From NCBI GenBank assembly GCA_023512835.1, contig CM042085.1, positions 8,292,062 to 8,356,061 of the forward strand: a DNA stretch of 64,000 nucleotides. Reading direction: 5' to 3'. The stretch is from Taxillus chinensis. Taxonomy: Eukaryota > Streptophyta > Magnoliopsida > Santalales > Loranthaceae. This document shows, one piece after another, positions 21,423 through 33,190 of this stretch (its first letter is position 1; each line of letters opens with the position of its first letter). The translations under genes were made by a program, and so were the position numbers. The notes beneath the pieces were generated by a model, which saw nothing but the letters and a program-made list of their open reading frames with translations, was not told where the DNA came from and searched no databases.

Positions 21423-23741
21423 GTTTAATTTACTAACTTTCATCTTGTTTATTAATTATTTTTGGACTTGACATTTTTTATTTTGTATTTAAAAATACAA
21501 GTACACACATTGCCGGAATAAAGGGAAGGATATATAAACAACTTAAAATTTAGACGGCCGTTCAGAACGTGTTTTAAGTTTTGTATTTTGATTTGATGAA
21601 TTAAATATCTATTTGAATTTAAGCTTTAATTTTATATTTTTTAAATAAATTATGTTTCATAGTAAAGAGAATCTAGACTAAAATGTGTAATTTTTTTAAA
21701 TCAGGTCTTATAAAATTTTTTAAATAAAAGCATTTAATTATAAAAAATTTACATAAAATGAAGTAATAATGTTTTAGTAAAAATACAGTCTACTAACTAT
21801 CAAACAAAGGCTAAGTTAATTTGTCATAGGCTATTTCGCGTGAGTGAAGAAGCCCGGCAAAACAAGTGAAATTATCATATTTATAGATAAAGCGAAATAA
21901 TGACGCAACATATTTTTTTGACATTAACGCAAATAAAATTGAAAGTATTATAGATATATTTCCAACTACGTATCACAAACATGCTTTGAAGTATGAATTA
22001 TGCTCCAGCCAGCTAGGAGTGAAAATTTGGATATATCGATGTGGATATTAGTACAATCTTAAATCCAAACTTTTATGTGAGGGAATGACTTTAATCACCT
22101 AATCTATGAAACACTCATGTCATGATATTAAATTACTAATAAATAATTATAAACACAGGCGTATAAAAAATTTATGTTTTTTTTTTATAAATATGAATAT
22201 TATAATACGTATATTCAAATGACAGATATATTCCCTTGTATTTGAATAAAATAAAAAAAAAAAAGAGCATTCCTTATCACATAAATATATTATTATAATC
22301 TAAATGAACTCTCCAATTAAGAAGTCGCACACGCCCACAAGCGCAGGGATAGAAAAGTCGTTGGTCATAAGAGCTATGTCGTACTCGTACTAAGTAAGGG
22401 ATACAAAAAGTCGTTGGTCATAAGAGTCTAGGCTAGGACTAGGATTTACCTTGTTTTTTGTGCATGCCGTTGCCGTGTGAGAGTTTGATACTGCTGCGCA
22501 ACACACCCATGTGCCAATATCTCTCTCTGATCTCCATTGATATGATGCACAAGCACAGCTAAAGCTTGTGCACTGAACTGAGCCTGCAAATTAATCTCAA
22601 GTGTAAAGCATTTAATGCTGTCCAGAATATATATTGATCTTTTCCACAAAAAAAAAAAAACTGAATATATTAATATATATATATATATATACACGGCAAG
22701 GGCGATGGAAGAGTAGTGATTTTCATTGGCTTGATGTGATGTGTGTCTGTGTTTGTGTGAAATTGGTTTACCAGACGGATAGTTTACTTGCTTCGTAGGT
22801 AAGGAAAGTTGAAGACATTAATGGTTTATTTTTTTTATATTTTTTATTTGATAATAATATTAATCATTTTAAAAATTAAAAACATCGGGCGTGGACTTTG
22901 ACGTTGATCATATATCGACGACAAAGGAGAACCGTTATTTACGAGGTATATTCTTTGCCAACAAAAATTAAATAATATGCTACAATATTTAATTGAGTTC
23001 GTCAAATTAATAAACCACCATGAACCTCTCTTCCCTTCCCCTTCCAAGTATTTCTTCATTTTTCTTTATTTTTAAATAAATATTCCTTTCTTCTTCTTTT
23101 AAAAAAAAACTAACTAGTTACTAAGCCAGTGAGACCAGCCAAACATTATTTCCATGGCGTACGTCTAAACCATATACCGATCATTTCAGTAATTAAGGAA
23201 AAGAGTTTTTCATTACTGAATGTTTTGTATTTTGATTTTTTAATTCTATTAGAGTATGAATTGTAATTCAAGCGTATATTTTTTAAAATTAAATATTAAC
23301 TTTTTAAAAAAAGAATATTCAATGCGTCCGACTGACAAAATAAAAAAATAAACCTCTTTTTAGATTTAAAAACATTAAATAATTATAAACAGTTTTAAAA
23401 AAAATCTTTATCTGATTCATTTTTTTTTAAATTATTTTTAAATTTATATTATTATTGAATTATGATGGCTCACACCGAAATTACTGTTTTAAAAAATAAT
23501 ATCTAAAAATATAAATACCAAACACGTTGTAAATTAATTATGTGATGCTTTTCAAATTAAACTAAAATCTCAATTTTTACACCATAAAAGAAAACAGACT
23601 CTCATCAGCTAAACTATACAATGGATTTTAAGATTTTTTTTATTTGTTTGTTTGTTTAACTAATAAATTGTATCGCATGAAATATTAATTGATCACTTGT
23701 TCAAAAATTTTAGCATTATTTTAGAATTAATATTTTCTCGC

Positions 23742-24200
23742 CTACCATAAAGAAACCCTAGTGTTGCAATCCAACAAAGTAATACCATACATCATCATTG
23801 TCATATCAAAAAAATCTAAACAAAATAGAAAACCAAAACTATGTAGCGGCGCAAAGAAAACTAAATAACCCCGAAGCATTGATACCAGCTGGTCATACTT
23901 ACAGATAAAAGATAATGACAAATCAAGCACAAAATATATTGTAAAAAGAAATCAAAACAAATAAAGAATACCAAAATTAAATTTATGTGAAAGAAAGCTC
24001 ATAACAAGAAAAATCACAAACAGATGAAAAAAAAACCAGCGTAAGGAGTTGAAAGATAGAGTGTATGACAATCCCTCTAGTTTTTTTAATCCTAAATATG
24101 ACTCCAAAAACATGTATTTATAGTGTACTACAAAAAAATTTCATATAAGAATTTATGTCACTTTTGAACATGTATAATGTTAATCCGTGGATACTTTTGA
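23742..24200 (-). mobile_element. Possible 5' end of an LTR retrotransposon (unit 1 copy)
   Basis: On the minus strand a TATA-box-like CACTATAAATACATG (complement of about 24115-24130) is followed by a leader. Then comes TGGTATCAATGC (complement of 23876-23887), which resembles an initiator-tRNA primer-binding site, followed by CTTCGGGG. This is the usual layout of a 5' LTR and primer site, but no second LTR or pol domain was found, so it is probably a remnant. An open frame of 62 codons overlaps it without a domain. The same segment is in unit 2. Confidence 0.4.
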
Positions 24201-24291
24201 ACTAGGAAATTATAGAGAACGTTTTGGGCTACTTTTGGTATGAGTTTCGTTTCTTAGCACCCACTCCGATTTGTGACGATTCCGAGTTGAC

Positions 24292-24433
24292 TCAGCTCTC
24301 ATCCAACGGGGAGACCGGGGCGGCGTCGAGACAACCACCGCCGCCCCCTTCCCCCTTTCCACGGCATCCCACGGCCTGTGCCGCTAGCGCCTTCGCCAAT
24401 TTAAACAATTTTCCGAATATCTTGCGTTTTATC
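24292..24433 (-). pseudogene. Small-gene family, 5'-truncated remnant (copy d)
   Basis: Matches the 3' two-thirds of the small gene from IKRKIFGKLFKL through LAAQAVGCRGKGEGGGGGC to PLDES and its stop. The first 20 or so codons, the start codon and the leader are gone, replaced by a short repeat of TTGCGTTTTA and a TA run. It is the unit 2 counterpart of the gene at 16088-16297, truncated by a deletion relative to unit 1 (which holds about 700 bp more here). Confidence 0.85.
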
Positions 24434-26109
24434 TTGCGTTTTAAACAATTTATATATATATATATATATTATTATTAATTATTTTTTAAAAACAATAACC
24501 TAGTAAATACAATAATTTGGGTTTTGGATGTTGTAAGCCCACAAATTAAAATTTAAATAATAAAAGAAGTAAAAAGTATATTTAAAAAAAATATAATAAG
24601 GCGCTTGCCAAAGAAAGGCACACCGTACATGCAGTATATTCACGATATCAACGGAAAGCGACTGAACTGTCCAAATATAGGCAATGCAATTGGATTGGAC
24701 GACTGTCATTCATAGTGAGCGGGTAGACTTAGCAACTCAATCACGGCATGCCTTAATAGGGTGCAAAAGAGTCAGACACCAGTACTTCGAGGCCATTAAT
24801 GGAGTGCAAAAGAGGTTCGGTGTGTTGAGACTTGAGAGCACGTAGGCAGGTCAGCCTTACCCTACCCAACCCAATAATTTTTTTTATCATATATATATAT
24901 CCAACGGGTGTGAATATGAAGTTATTTACAATGCATTAATTATATTACAAAAAATTTAATCATAATAAAAAGTTTCTACAAAATTACGTTAGTATGATAT
25001 ATAAACTTAATACTATATATATTTGTATAATACATGTATATATATATTTATATAATTTATTATTTTTATAGAATGGGTGACGGGTAAAGTCCCCCACTCA
25101 ACCCATACCCAAAAAATTAATTAAAGGGTAAAACGTGTTACCTATTTAAAACGGGTATTGCTCAACAAAATAGGGTGGAATATGGCGCTGGCGCGAACCC
25201 AATGGGTCGGATAAAATGGTCATCCTGAATAATGCCCAGTGAAATACTCTATTAGTAGGTTCTGTAATTGATTTTTTTTATCAAATTATTGAGCTAAGTA
25301 TCAGAAAATTCCTTCCATCCAATTCCATAAAGGTCTTTACAAATTGTTAACGAATTATAGTATTAATTAAATTTGCTTATCTAACATAAAACTCAACAAA
25401 TAAAAATATTAATAACAGAAATAATATATTTTTAAATGAATACTTTAAATGAGTAGTGTCATTAATATTTAAATAACTATAAAGTTAAAATGCTGAACTG
25501 AATGTATGTGCTTTAAAAAGGTAAGAAGTTGAAGGTGACTCTTGTTTTTGCTATACTAGTCAAATATTAATTGAGGTAGATGTAAATGCTCATAATTCCT
25601 ATTTTGTGAGCAAATAGCAAATTAAATTTTAAAATCAGTATAAAGGAAAAAAAAAAGTACCCATTTAATACATGCAATGGTGTAGAATTTTCATATTTTA
25701 GTGTAACTATAGAAGTTTTATAAGGTAATTATAGATTTTTGTTAAGATATAATTCTTTTCGTTATAAAGAGGATAACAAGGTATATTTGATAGTGCTTAA
25801 ATGTGGGCAAATTAGGCCCAAACAAAAATGCCTTTTTTAAAAAAAAAAGTTCAACTTCATTCACGTGTTTCGTCAGAAAATGCTCTCGGGCGCCCATTAA
25901 TTTTATTTTAGTTTTAATTTTAAATTTAAATTTTACATAAAAATTTAAAATTATATGTTTTATGTAAACTTTTATAAATAAAATTATTTTTAATATAATA
26001 GATATATACAAATAGACTTATGTACGTATGTATACATGCATGATGACACCCATATTTATAAAAATATGTATATTTAATGTAATTTTTATAATAAATTATA
26101 TTAATATAA

Positions 26110-26275
26110 AATGGGCAATGCTAGGTATAATCGGGGTTGGGTAATCGTGATGACGTGTCAGCATGTCAATTCATCGGAGGGGGAGAAAAAGAAAAAAGAA
26201 AAGATCATAGCCGTCCAATCCCTCACGATTACGCGAAGATGCCGTCAAGCCGGTTGCACAAATATTTATTCATAT
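26110..26275. mobile_element. Small insertion present only in unit 2
   Basis: About 165 bp of GC-richer DNA interrupts a stretch that is continuous in unit 1 (18560-18580). The 9-bp word ATATAAAAT is found on both sides, consistent with a target duplication. Inside, GTAATCGTGA near 26138 and TCACGATTAC near 26222 are inverted copies. No clear terminal inverted repeat was found, so the element class is open. Confidence 0.55.
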
Positions 26276-27769
26276 AAAATTATTCGCTTGACAAAAATAT
26301 GATATTGATTTAAAACATTAGTTAATTATGGTTTCTTTAAAATTAATTTTTTTTAAATAATTAAAAGAGTTATTTTTTATTTTAATATTTTACTTTTTTT
26401 TAAAAAAAATCAGACTCTGTTTTAATTATTCGTTAAATAAGAAAATTAATGATAAAAGTAAATATAATACTCGAAAAAAAATAATATTTTAAAGAATAAA
26501 AAGTAAATAGACATAGGTTAAATTTAAATGTTTACTGTTTACTTCTTTAAAATTTTAATAACAAAAATGAACTTAAAATATAATTTTTGTATATTTTTAT
26601 TGAACGGAGCATTCAAACTAATTAAAAAAAATGCTTTTTACCATTACCAAATGAGTGCCTTCGTGCCTATGCCCATGAATACTCGGTCCAAGATCAAATA
26701 GTCCATTAAAAGCACTAGTACCATATTTTTTATAAAATTTTATTCTCTTTATTTGAGAAAAAAATTAAAAAGTTATAAAATTATTCCTACAGTAATAACT
26801 TTATATTTAACTTTCTCTATAAGGATTATACAGTATTTTTTATTTATTTATTTATTTTAATTTGTTATCAGTACGAAAAAATATAACATTTTAAAGAATA
26901 AAAAGTAAATAGACATGGATTAAATTTAAATGTTTACTACTTACTTCTTTAAAATTTTATTAACAAAAAAATTTCAAAATATAAATTTTATACATTTTTA
27001 TTAAACAGAGCATTCAAACTGATTAAAAAAAAGCTTTTTACCAGGTACAAGGTCAAATAATCCATTAAAAGTACTAGTATCAGATTTCGTATACAATTTT
27101 GATCTCTTTATTACGGGAAAAAAAATAAAAAGTTATAAAATTATTCACGCAGCAAAAGTCTTATATTGAACTTTCTTTGTAAGATTTGTATAGTATTTTC
27201 TAATATATTAGGAAGTACTGTTCACTCACTATAATTATTTATATAGAAAATTTCGTTTACCTCTATCTTTCACGTTTTTCATAATTTTTACTTTTATCTT
27301 ATATTAATTTATAAAAAATTTATTATTAAATAAAAAATTAGTATAAACTATTATTTTAATTATATAAAAAGTAATTAAAGAAATCTATTGTGATATATAT
27401 TTACATAGAAAAATCAAAAGTAGTTTAAATATGTAAAAGTAGAAAAAATGAGTGATATCTATTGTGACCGCCCTGAATAACCCTTTTGCCAATAATGATG
27501 CTAATTGCTAAAGTGCATGTGTATTTGCAGTCCATTAAATTATTCCATTGGACAAACCCATGTATGGAAGCGGGAAACAACTGTATTGGTCACTTTACCC
27601 TTTGCTTGGCATAATATGAAAAATATAGGGAAGAAAAACATGTAGAAAAGATATAGAAAAAAAAGGGGGAAAGAAATCATATGGAATTGGATTTTTTTAT
27701 GGGGTGATTGGTTAGGATAGAAAATAAATAAATAAATTTATATTTATTATTAATTTTACTATTTTATTC

Positions 27770-28865
27770 ATTTATTTCATTAATCGATAGCTATTTGTAA
27801 GGGTAATATTGAAATTGTAAGTTTTCAATACGTTTTCAGGGAAAATGTTTTATAGTTATCAATACAATTTTTTTTCTATTACGTTTCCATAGGATCCAAG
27901 CAAAGGGAAAAATAATTGAGTACCTTTTCCTTATATCCAATACTTTTTGATAGCTTTTCATTAGCAATCAAGCAGAGCCTTATTTTTCATATTTTGGTCG
28001 GCTTATCCATTTTCCATTGGCCATTGAATCAACAATTAATTATTTATATTTCAAAATTTGTATTGGTGGTATGGTTTATCTTAGCCATGTGCAGATAATT
28101 TACTTTTCTCTGCGACAGTTTCAGTGGCACTCAATTTGACAGTTTGAGAACGTTGATATCTTTTTCATAAAATATAATATAAATTAGTATTGTTTAGTTC
28201 ACACGATCTTTTTTGAAAATTATAAAAAATAAATAAAAGGACTTTATCTGGGACCCAAACTCGTAGTTAACTACGATGGGTCAAAATGGATTATCATAAT
28301 TCTAATAAAAAGAATTGCATGTGTTTCTTATATTAAATTTAGATAAATAGAATATTGCATGAAACACGATGATCTAACTCGGGTTTGGATGATGGATGAT
28401 TTTAATAAAGTTTCGAGTTTATTAACAAAACCAGTGATTTTGAACCTAAATTGTAAGTAGCTCTGAATTAGCCTATCTTTTTTCACTTGCAAATACGCTG
28501 AAAAATTCATAACAAGTAGATACGGGAGCTATTAAAGTAAAGATGACTGTCTTTATACCTAGACCACAGACAGGAAGAAAAACAAATTGTAAAAAACTAA
28601 ATACAGCCCTCAAGATAAAAGTTACTATGCATTGATCATAAACACAAACAAAAGGTGCAGAGGAACCTTTAATAATAATAATAATAAATAAATAAATAAG
28701 CTACTGCCCACGAGGTTAAAATAAAAATAAAATAAAACTACATCACAGAACTTGAAACCTCTGCTTCTAAGCACACCCGTAAGATCGATCGGGTTACCGC
28801 ACCATGATTCACCTGCCGAATCAGGACGGTTTCGAGTTCGCGACCGAGTTGACTCCGCCGGAACC
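27770..28865. other. About 1.1 kb block present in unit 2 only
   Basis: Unit 1 joins ACTATTTTGTCGAGGGTAAGG directly where unit 2 has this block between ACTATTTTATTCATT and CGGCAGGGTAAGG. Because the block carries the upstream part of the conserved fragment at 28804-29019, a deletion in unit 1 is more likely than an insertion in unit 2. Otherwise it is AT-rich with no recognised gene. Confidence 0.7.
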
Positions 28866-29019
28866 CGGCAGGGTAAGGCAGCCGACCGCAGCCTTCGCTG
28901 TGGCCGCTACCCACCTAACCAAATTTCTGATTATCCCTCTCGTTATCTCCCCCCTGATCGGAGGTACTCTAGATGATGATGTCGATTTCTTCTGCATGAG
29001 GAGGACAGGATTTTTATAA
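28804..29019 (+). pseudogene. Conserved exon-like fragment of unknown origin (unit 2 copy)
   Basis: Open frame of 71 codons: MIHLPNQDGFEFATEL, TPPEPGRVRQPTAA, then hydrophobic HLTKFLIIPLVISPLIGG, then TLDDDVDFF and stop. The GC-rich island stands out from its surroundings. The sequence AGG|GTAAGG at 28867-28875 is a strong donor consensus, so the upstream piece could be an old exon end and the frame across it accidental. The copy at 20178-20342 shares the downstream half. I do not recognise the family; it may be a relic or a small gene. Confidence 0.4.
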
Positions 29020-29059
29020 TTATTTTATTTCTGTTCGAAAAGGAAGACAGAGGGTTAAT

Positions 29060-29061
<2 letters not shown>

Positions 29062-29120
<59 letters not shown>
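29062..29120. repeat. GA microsatellite
   Basis: About 29 uninterrupted GA units in unit 2 only. The minus-strand frame 28943-29311 with a Leu-Ser run is produced by this repeat and is not a gene. Confidence 0.95.
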
Positions 29121-29122
<2 letters not shown>

Positions 29123-30272
29123 TTGATTCGGGGAAATGGAAAATGATTGATCTCGAGGCTTGATCTTTGAAATGTGTAGGTTTTGTAGAAATCGGAGAGG
29201 TTCTTCTAGATTGATTTGTAGCGCGTTAGGTGAAAGAACGTGGAAGTGTTTACTGTATGCATTTATCGACAGTGTCGTGTTGTGGGGGTGAAACAGCGTT
29301 TGTGGGGCCACTAGTAGTTGAAAACAGAATTTATATATAAAATAAATATTTATGCAAAATATTTTTATGAAATCGTAAGAAATTAAACGTGATATTTGTT
29401 ATCATTACTTATGAATTACTAATTTCAATTGTATAAATATATATATATATATAAAATACTCATTGAGTTATTAAACAGCTATATATGTCTATATTTATTT
29501 TATTTGGAAGGCGGGAAAAGGGAAAAAAAAAAACAGTATTCATAATCCATGACATGACACCCCAGAGTAAAGATTAGGTTGACTTGCTGTTGGTCAAGTG
29601 ACTTGGTGGAGCGCACGGTCCAAAAGGAATATTGCCTGTGGAGCCCAAAACCGACCATACTGCTTGACTCAGATTGAGAGGTCCGATGGAGTAACACGGC
29701 TCAGATTAAAAGGAGACGGTAAATATTTCTAACTAAAACCATGAGTAGTATAAATATGTGGCTTTCATTGTGTTTGACCTATTTTATTTTAAAACTCTAA
29801 AGTTCTAGAATTTATCTACGTAATTTAATTCAGATTAATTATCAATGATTTTACTATAATAATTTTTTTTAATTTAAACATTACATTAATTATAATGCTA
29901 TGATTTTTAAAAACTCGGTTTACCCTTACTACTTTACAAACATTAATTTATTTCTAATAAATTACTAATTATTAGACATGTATGTAATAATGATTACCGA
30001 GTATCATTAAAGATTCTGTATTATTTTTTAAAAAACTCTAAGTTCAGATAAATTAATTTTGATATAAGTTCAGATAAACTTTCACTCGATCGTGACCACT
30101 ACCTACCTATTCCGCAAGGTGGGGAAAAAAAGGAAAGAAAATCTATCGCTCAATTGTCCGTAACATTAATACAAACTCATACAATAAAATAGTTAGGAAA
30201 TAAAAAAGAAAAAAAAGAGAGGAAGAAAACTAATTATTTGGGGCGTGGAGGACCAAATAGCAAAATCAAATT

Positions 30273-30327
30273 GTGTGCGTGCATGTGCGCGCGCACGGGT
30301 GTATGTGCGCGTATGTGTGCACGTGCA
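30273..30327. repeat. Alternating purine-pyrimidine tract (unit 2)
   Basis: Counterpart of 21362-21422, with GTGCGCGCGCACGGGTGTATG preserved. Confidence 0.85.
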
Positions 30328-31366
30328 AGTTTAATTTACTAACTTTCATCTTGTTTATTAATTATTTTGAGACTTGACATTTTTTATTTTGTATTTAAAA
30401 ATACAAGTACACACATTGCCGGAATAAAGGGAAGGATATATAAACAACTTAAAATTTAAACGGCCGTTCAGAACGTGTTTTAAGTTTTGTATTTTGATTT
30501 GATGAATTAAATATCTATTTGAATTTAAGCTTTAATTTTATATTTTTTAAATAAATTATGTGTCATAGTAAAGAGAATCTAGACTAAAATGTGTAATTTT
30601 TTTAAATCAGGTCTTATAATTTTTTTTTTAAAAAAAGCATTTAATTATAAAAAGTTACATAAAATTAAATAATAATGTTTTAGTAAAAATACAATCTACT
30701 AACTATCAAACAAAGGCTAAGTTAATTTGTCAGGCTATTTCGTGTGAGTGAAGAAGCCCGGCAAAACAAGTGAAATTATCATATTCATAGATAAAGCAAA
30801 ATAATGACGCAACATATTTTTTTGACATTAACGCAAATAAAAGTATTATAGATATATTTCCAAGTACGTATCACAATTAAACATGCTTTGAAGTATGAAT
30901 TATGCTCCAGCTAGCTAGGCGTGAACATTTGGATATATCGATGTGGATATTATAGTACAATCTTAAATCCAAACTTTTATGTGAGGAAATGACTTTAATC
31001 ACCTAATAATCTATGAAACACTCATGTCAAGATATTAAATTACTAATAAATAATTATAAACACAAGCGTATAAAAAATTTAAGTTTTTTTATAAATATGA
31101 ATATTATAATACGTATATTCAAATAGTATATTCAAATGACAGATATATTCCCTTGTATTTGAATACAAGTAATTAAAATTTGTTTTTTCTTGTACGTCTT
31201 TTTCCCAATAGGAGGCATGCCCGTGTAGGCACACGCTGTTGGTCACAAGTCATACTCATAAGCAATAAAAAAAATAAAACAAAGAACATATCTTATCAAA
31301 TAAATATGTTATTATAATCTAAAAGAACTCTCTAATTAAGAAGTCGCACACGTCCACAAGCAGCGC

Positions 31367-32509
31367 GAGCCGAAGTTCGCTGCGGCTCTCAAAAAAAGTC
31401 GCACACCGTGCAGCTCTTCAATGAGACTATATCGTAGTTTTTAAAAAAAATTGAAAGTTAGATTATATATTTATATAATGTATAAGAGTAACTCTATTGT
31501 CTATAAAAGAGCAATCCAACAAATTCTTCATTTGACTCTCAGGTGAAAAAAGTTATAGTGACTCTTCATTTTTCAAAAGTCACATTCATTCTTCACATAT
31601 TATTTTAATATTTATTATTTTCTCTTTCCTCCCTTCTCTCCAAATGAAAGTTTATTATATTAAAAATATAATAAAATTTATTATTTTAATACAAATAAAG
31701 TTGAAATGAGAGTGTTGTTGGGTTAGAAACAAAAAAACCTCCCCCCAAAAAAAAAAACCCCCCCCCAAAAAAAAAAAACAAACATCATTCTTCACATATA
31801 AAAAATTAATGCACCCACCCACAACACACACCCCACCCCCCCCCCCCCCCCCCTAAATAAATTTTCGTATTTATTTATTTTTTTTATTTATTCTAATTAT
31901 ATTTGTATAAAATTCAACCGTTATCACTGCAAAATTTTATGATTATGTTATATATTATATAAATATATAATTTAACGGGTCGATATTTTAAACAAACTAC
32001 AATAACACACGTGCCGGTTGTGGCCGTCGAGTGGTCGCTTGACGCTAACCCGCAGAACGCGAGGACATATTACAAGCATGCATGGGTTAAGTCGTAAATA
32101 ATAATAATAATAATAATAATGATGCTTTTAGTTTTCTAAAAAAAAAACGATGCTTTTCTCCATGTTCTTCTTCCCCTGTCACGTCCGAGCTGCCTCCCCG
32201 CGCGCTGTATCATTCGTCCATTATGCGTGAGAGAAATTATTGCTTCCGCCGGTAACTGCAAATCCACTAGCCCACGCCACAAATTAAAAATTGATTGTTT
32301 TCATTATATTTTTTGGTGGGATCAAGGTTAAGAGAGGGAAGAGGGCCCTTGTCCTTGTCCAATTGACGTCTTGCAATGTGGCTTTGGCTTGGGGCGATGT
32401 GGTTGAAATAAAAGTCATGATTGCATTCTAAATTGAGTGGGTCAAATTATATATATATATAATTCGAATGGGTGCGGCTCTTTTTGATAGCCGCAGCGAA
32501 CTTCGGCTC
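31367..32509. mobile_element. Non-autonomous DNA transposon, Mutator-like, only in unit 2
   Basis: Terminal inverted repeats of about 28 bp: GAGCCGAAGTTCGCTGCGGC at 31367 and its inverse ending at 32509, then CTCAAAAA or ATCAAAAA. The flanks read CACAAGCAGCGC (31355-31366) and CACAAGCGC (32510-32518); unit 1 has a single CACAAGCGCAGGG at the same place (22337 on). A 9-bp duplication with a later 3-base gain fits the Mutator superfamily. The 1143-bp interior has no transposase, with homopolymer C/A runs (31740-31853) and a GC-richer patch near 32010-32060. Confidence 0.8.
31740..31853. repeat. Homopolymer C and A runs inside the Mutator-like element
   Basis: Alternating runs of 6-9 C and 11-12 A, then CA repeats and a C run of about 18. 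Like 4813-5006, it is prone to copying and sequencing errors. Confidence 0.85.
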
Positions 32510-32644
32510 CACAAGCGCAGGGATAGAAAAGTCGTTGGTCATAAGAGCGATGTGGTACTGGTACTGGTACTGATTAGTGATTAAGGGATACAAAAGTCGT
32601 TGGTCATAAGAGCCTAGGCTTAGTACTCGGATTTACCTTGTTTT

Positions 32645-32858
32645 TTTAGTGAAAATGTTATTAAATATATTAACAAAAGCAAAGGGGAACTAATTAATTA
32701 AGATTTAAGACTTAAAATAGCACAGACAGCATGACTCATGAGCATGAAGACAATGCGACGGGGGAGTCTCTACGTACCCAAGGACATCCCCTGGCTGGGA
32801 CCCGCGTCGTCCCACTAACACACATGACACATGAGATTTGGAATACACCCACTGCTTT
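32645..32858. other. About 215-bp block present in unit 2 only
   Basis: Unit 1 has CTTGTTTTTTGTGCATGCC (22452) where unit 2 has CTTGTTTTTTTAGTG ... CTGCTTTTTTGTGCATGCC. Both edges carry GTTTTTT/CTTTTTT, so a deletion between short repeats in unit 1 explains it. Open frames on both strands (32705-32962, 32731-32940) overlap antisense and show no domain. Confidence 0.6.
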
Positions 32859-33000
32859 TTTGTGCATGCCGCTGTCGTGTGAGAGTTTGATACTGCTACG
32901 CAACACACCCATGTGCCAATATGGCAATATCTATCTCTGATCTCCATTGATATGATGCACAAGCACAGCTAAAGCTTGTGCACTGAACTGAGCCTGCAAA

Positions 33001-33190
33001 TTAATCTCAAGTGTAAAACATTTGAAAACCATTTAATGCTGTCCAGAATATATATATTGATCTTTTCCACAAAAAAAAAAAACTGAATAATTGATCTCAA
33101 ATTAATCTCAAGTGTAAAACATTTGAAAACCATTTAATGCTGTCCAGAATATATATATTGATCTTTTCCACAAAAAAAAAACTGAATATA
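33001..33190. repeat. Tandem duplication, 101 bp x 2 (unit 2 only)
   Basis: TTAATCTCAAGTGTAAAACA through GATCTTTTCCACAAAA appears twice, almost identical, with period 101. Unit 1 has one copy (22591-22664). The high identity indicates that it is the youngest change here. Confidence 0.9.

Larger units (their letters stand above)
16050..24255. repeat. Tandem segmental duplication, unit 1 (about 8.2 kb)
   Basis: Parallel to 24256-34877 over most of its length. Anchors in order are the small gene or its remnant, CACGATATCAACGGAAAGCG (17081 and 24640), the conserved fragment at 20178 and 28870, the GTGCGCGCGCAC alternating tract (21380 and 30289), TGTGAGAGTTTGATACTGCT (22476 and 32877) and the LTR-like end (23.9 and 34.5 kb). 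Unit 1 lacks four blocks present in unit 2 (near 26.1, 27.8-28.9, 31.4-32.5 and 32.6-32.9 kb). Confidence 0.93.

Noticed and set aside
28943..29311. 122-codon minus-strand frame with a Leu-Ser run
   Set aside because: Driven by the GA microsatellite and present in unit 2 only.
32705..32962. Overlapping sense and antisense frames in the unit 2-only block
   Set aside because: No domain and no counterpart in unit 1; the block is best explained by a deletion in unit 1.
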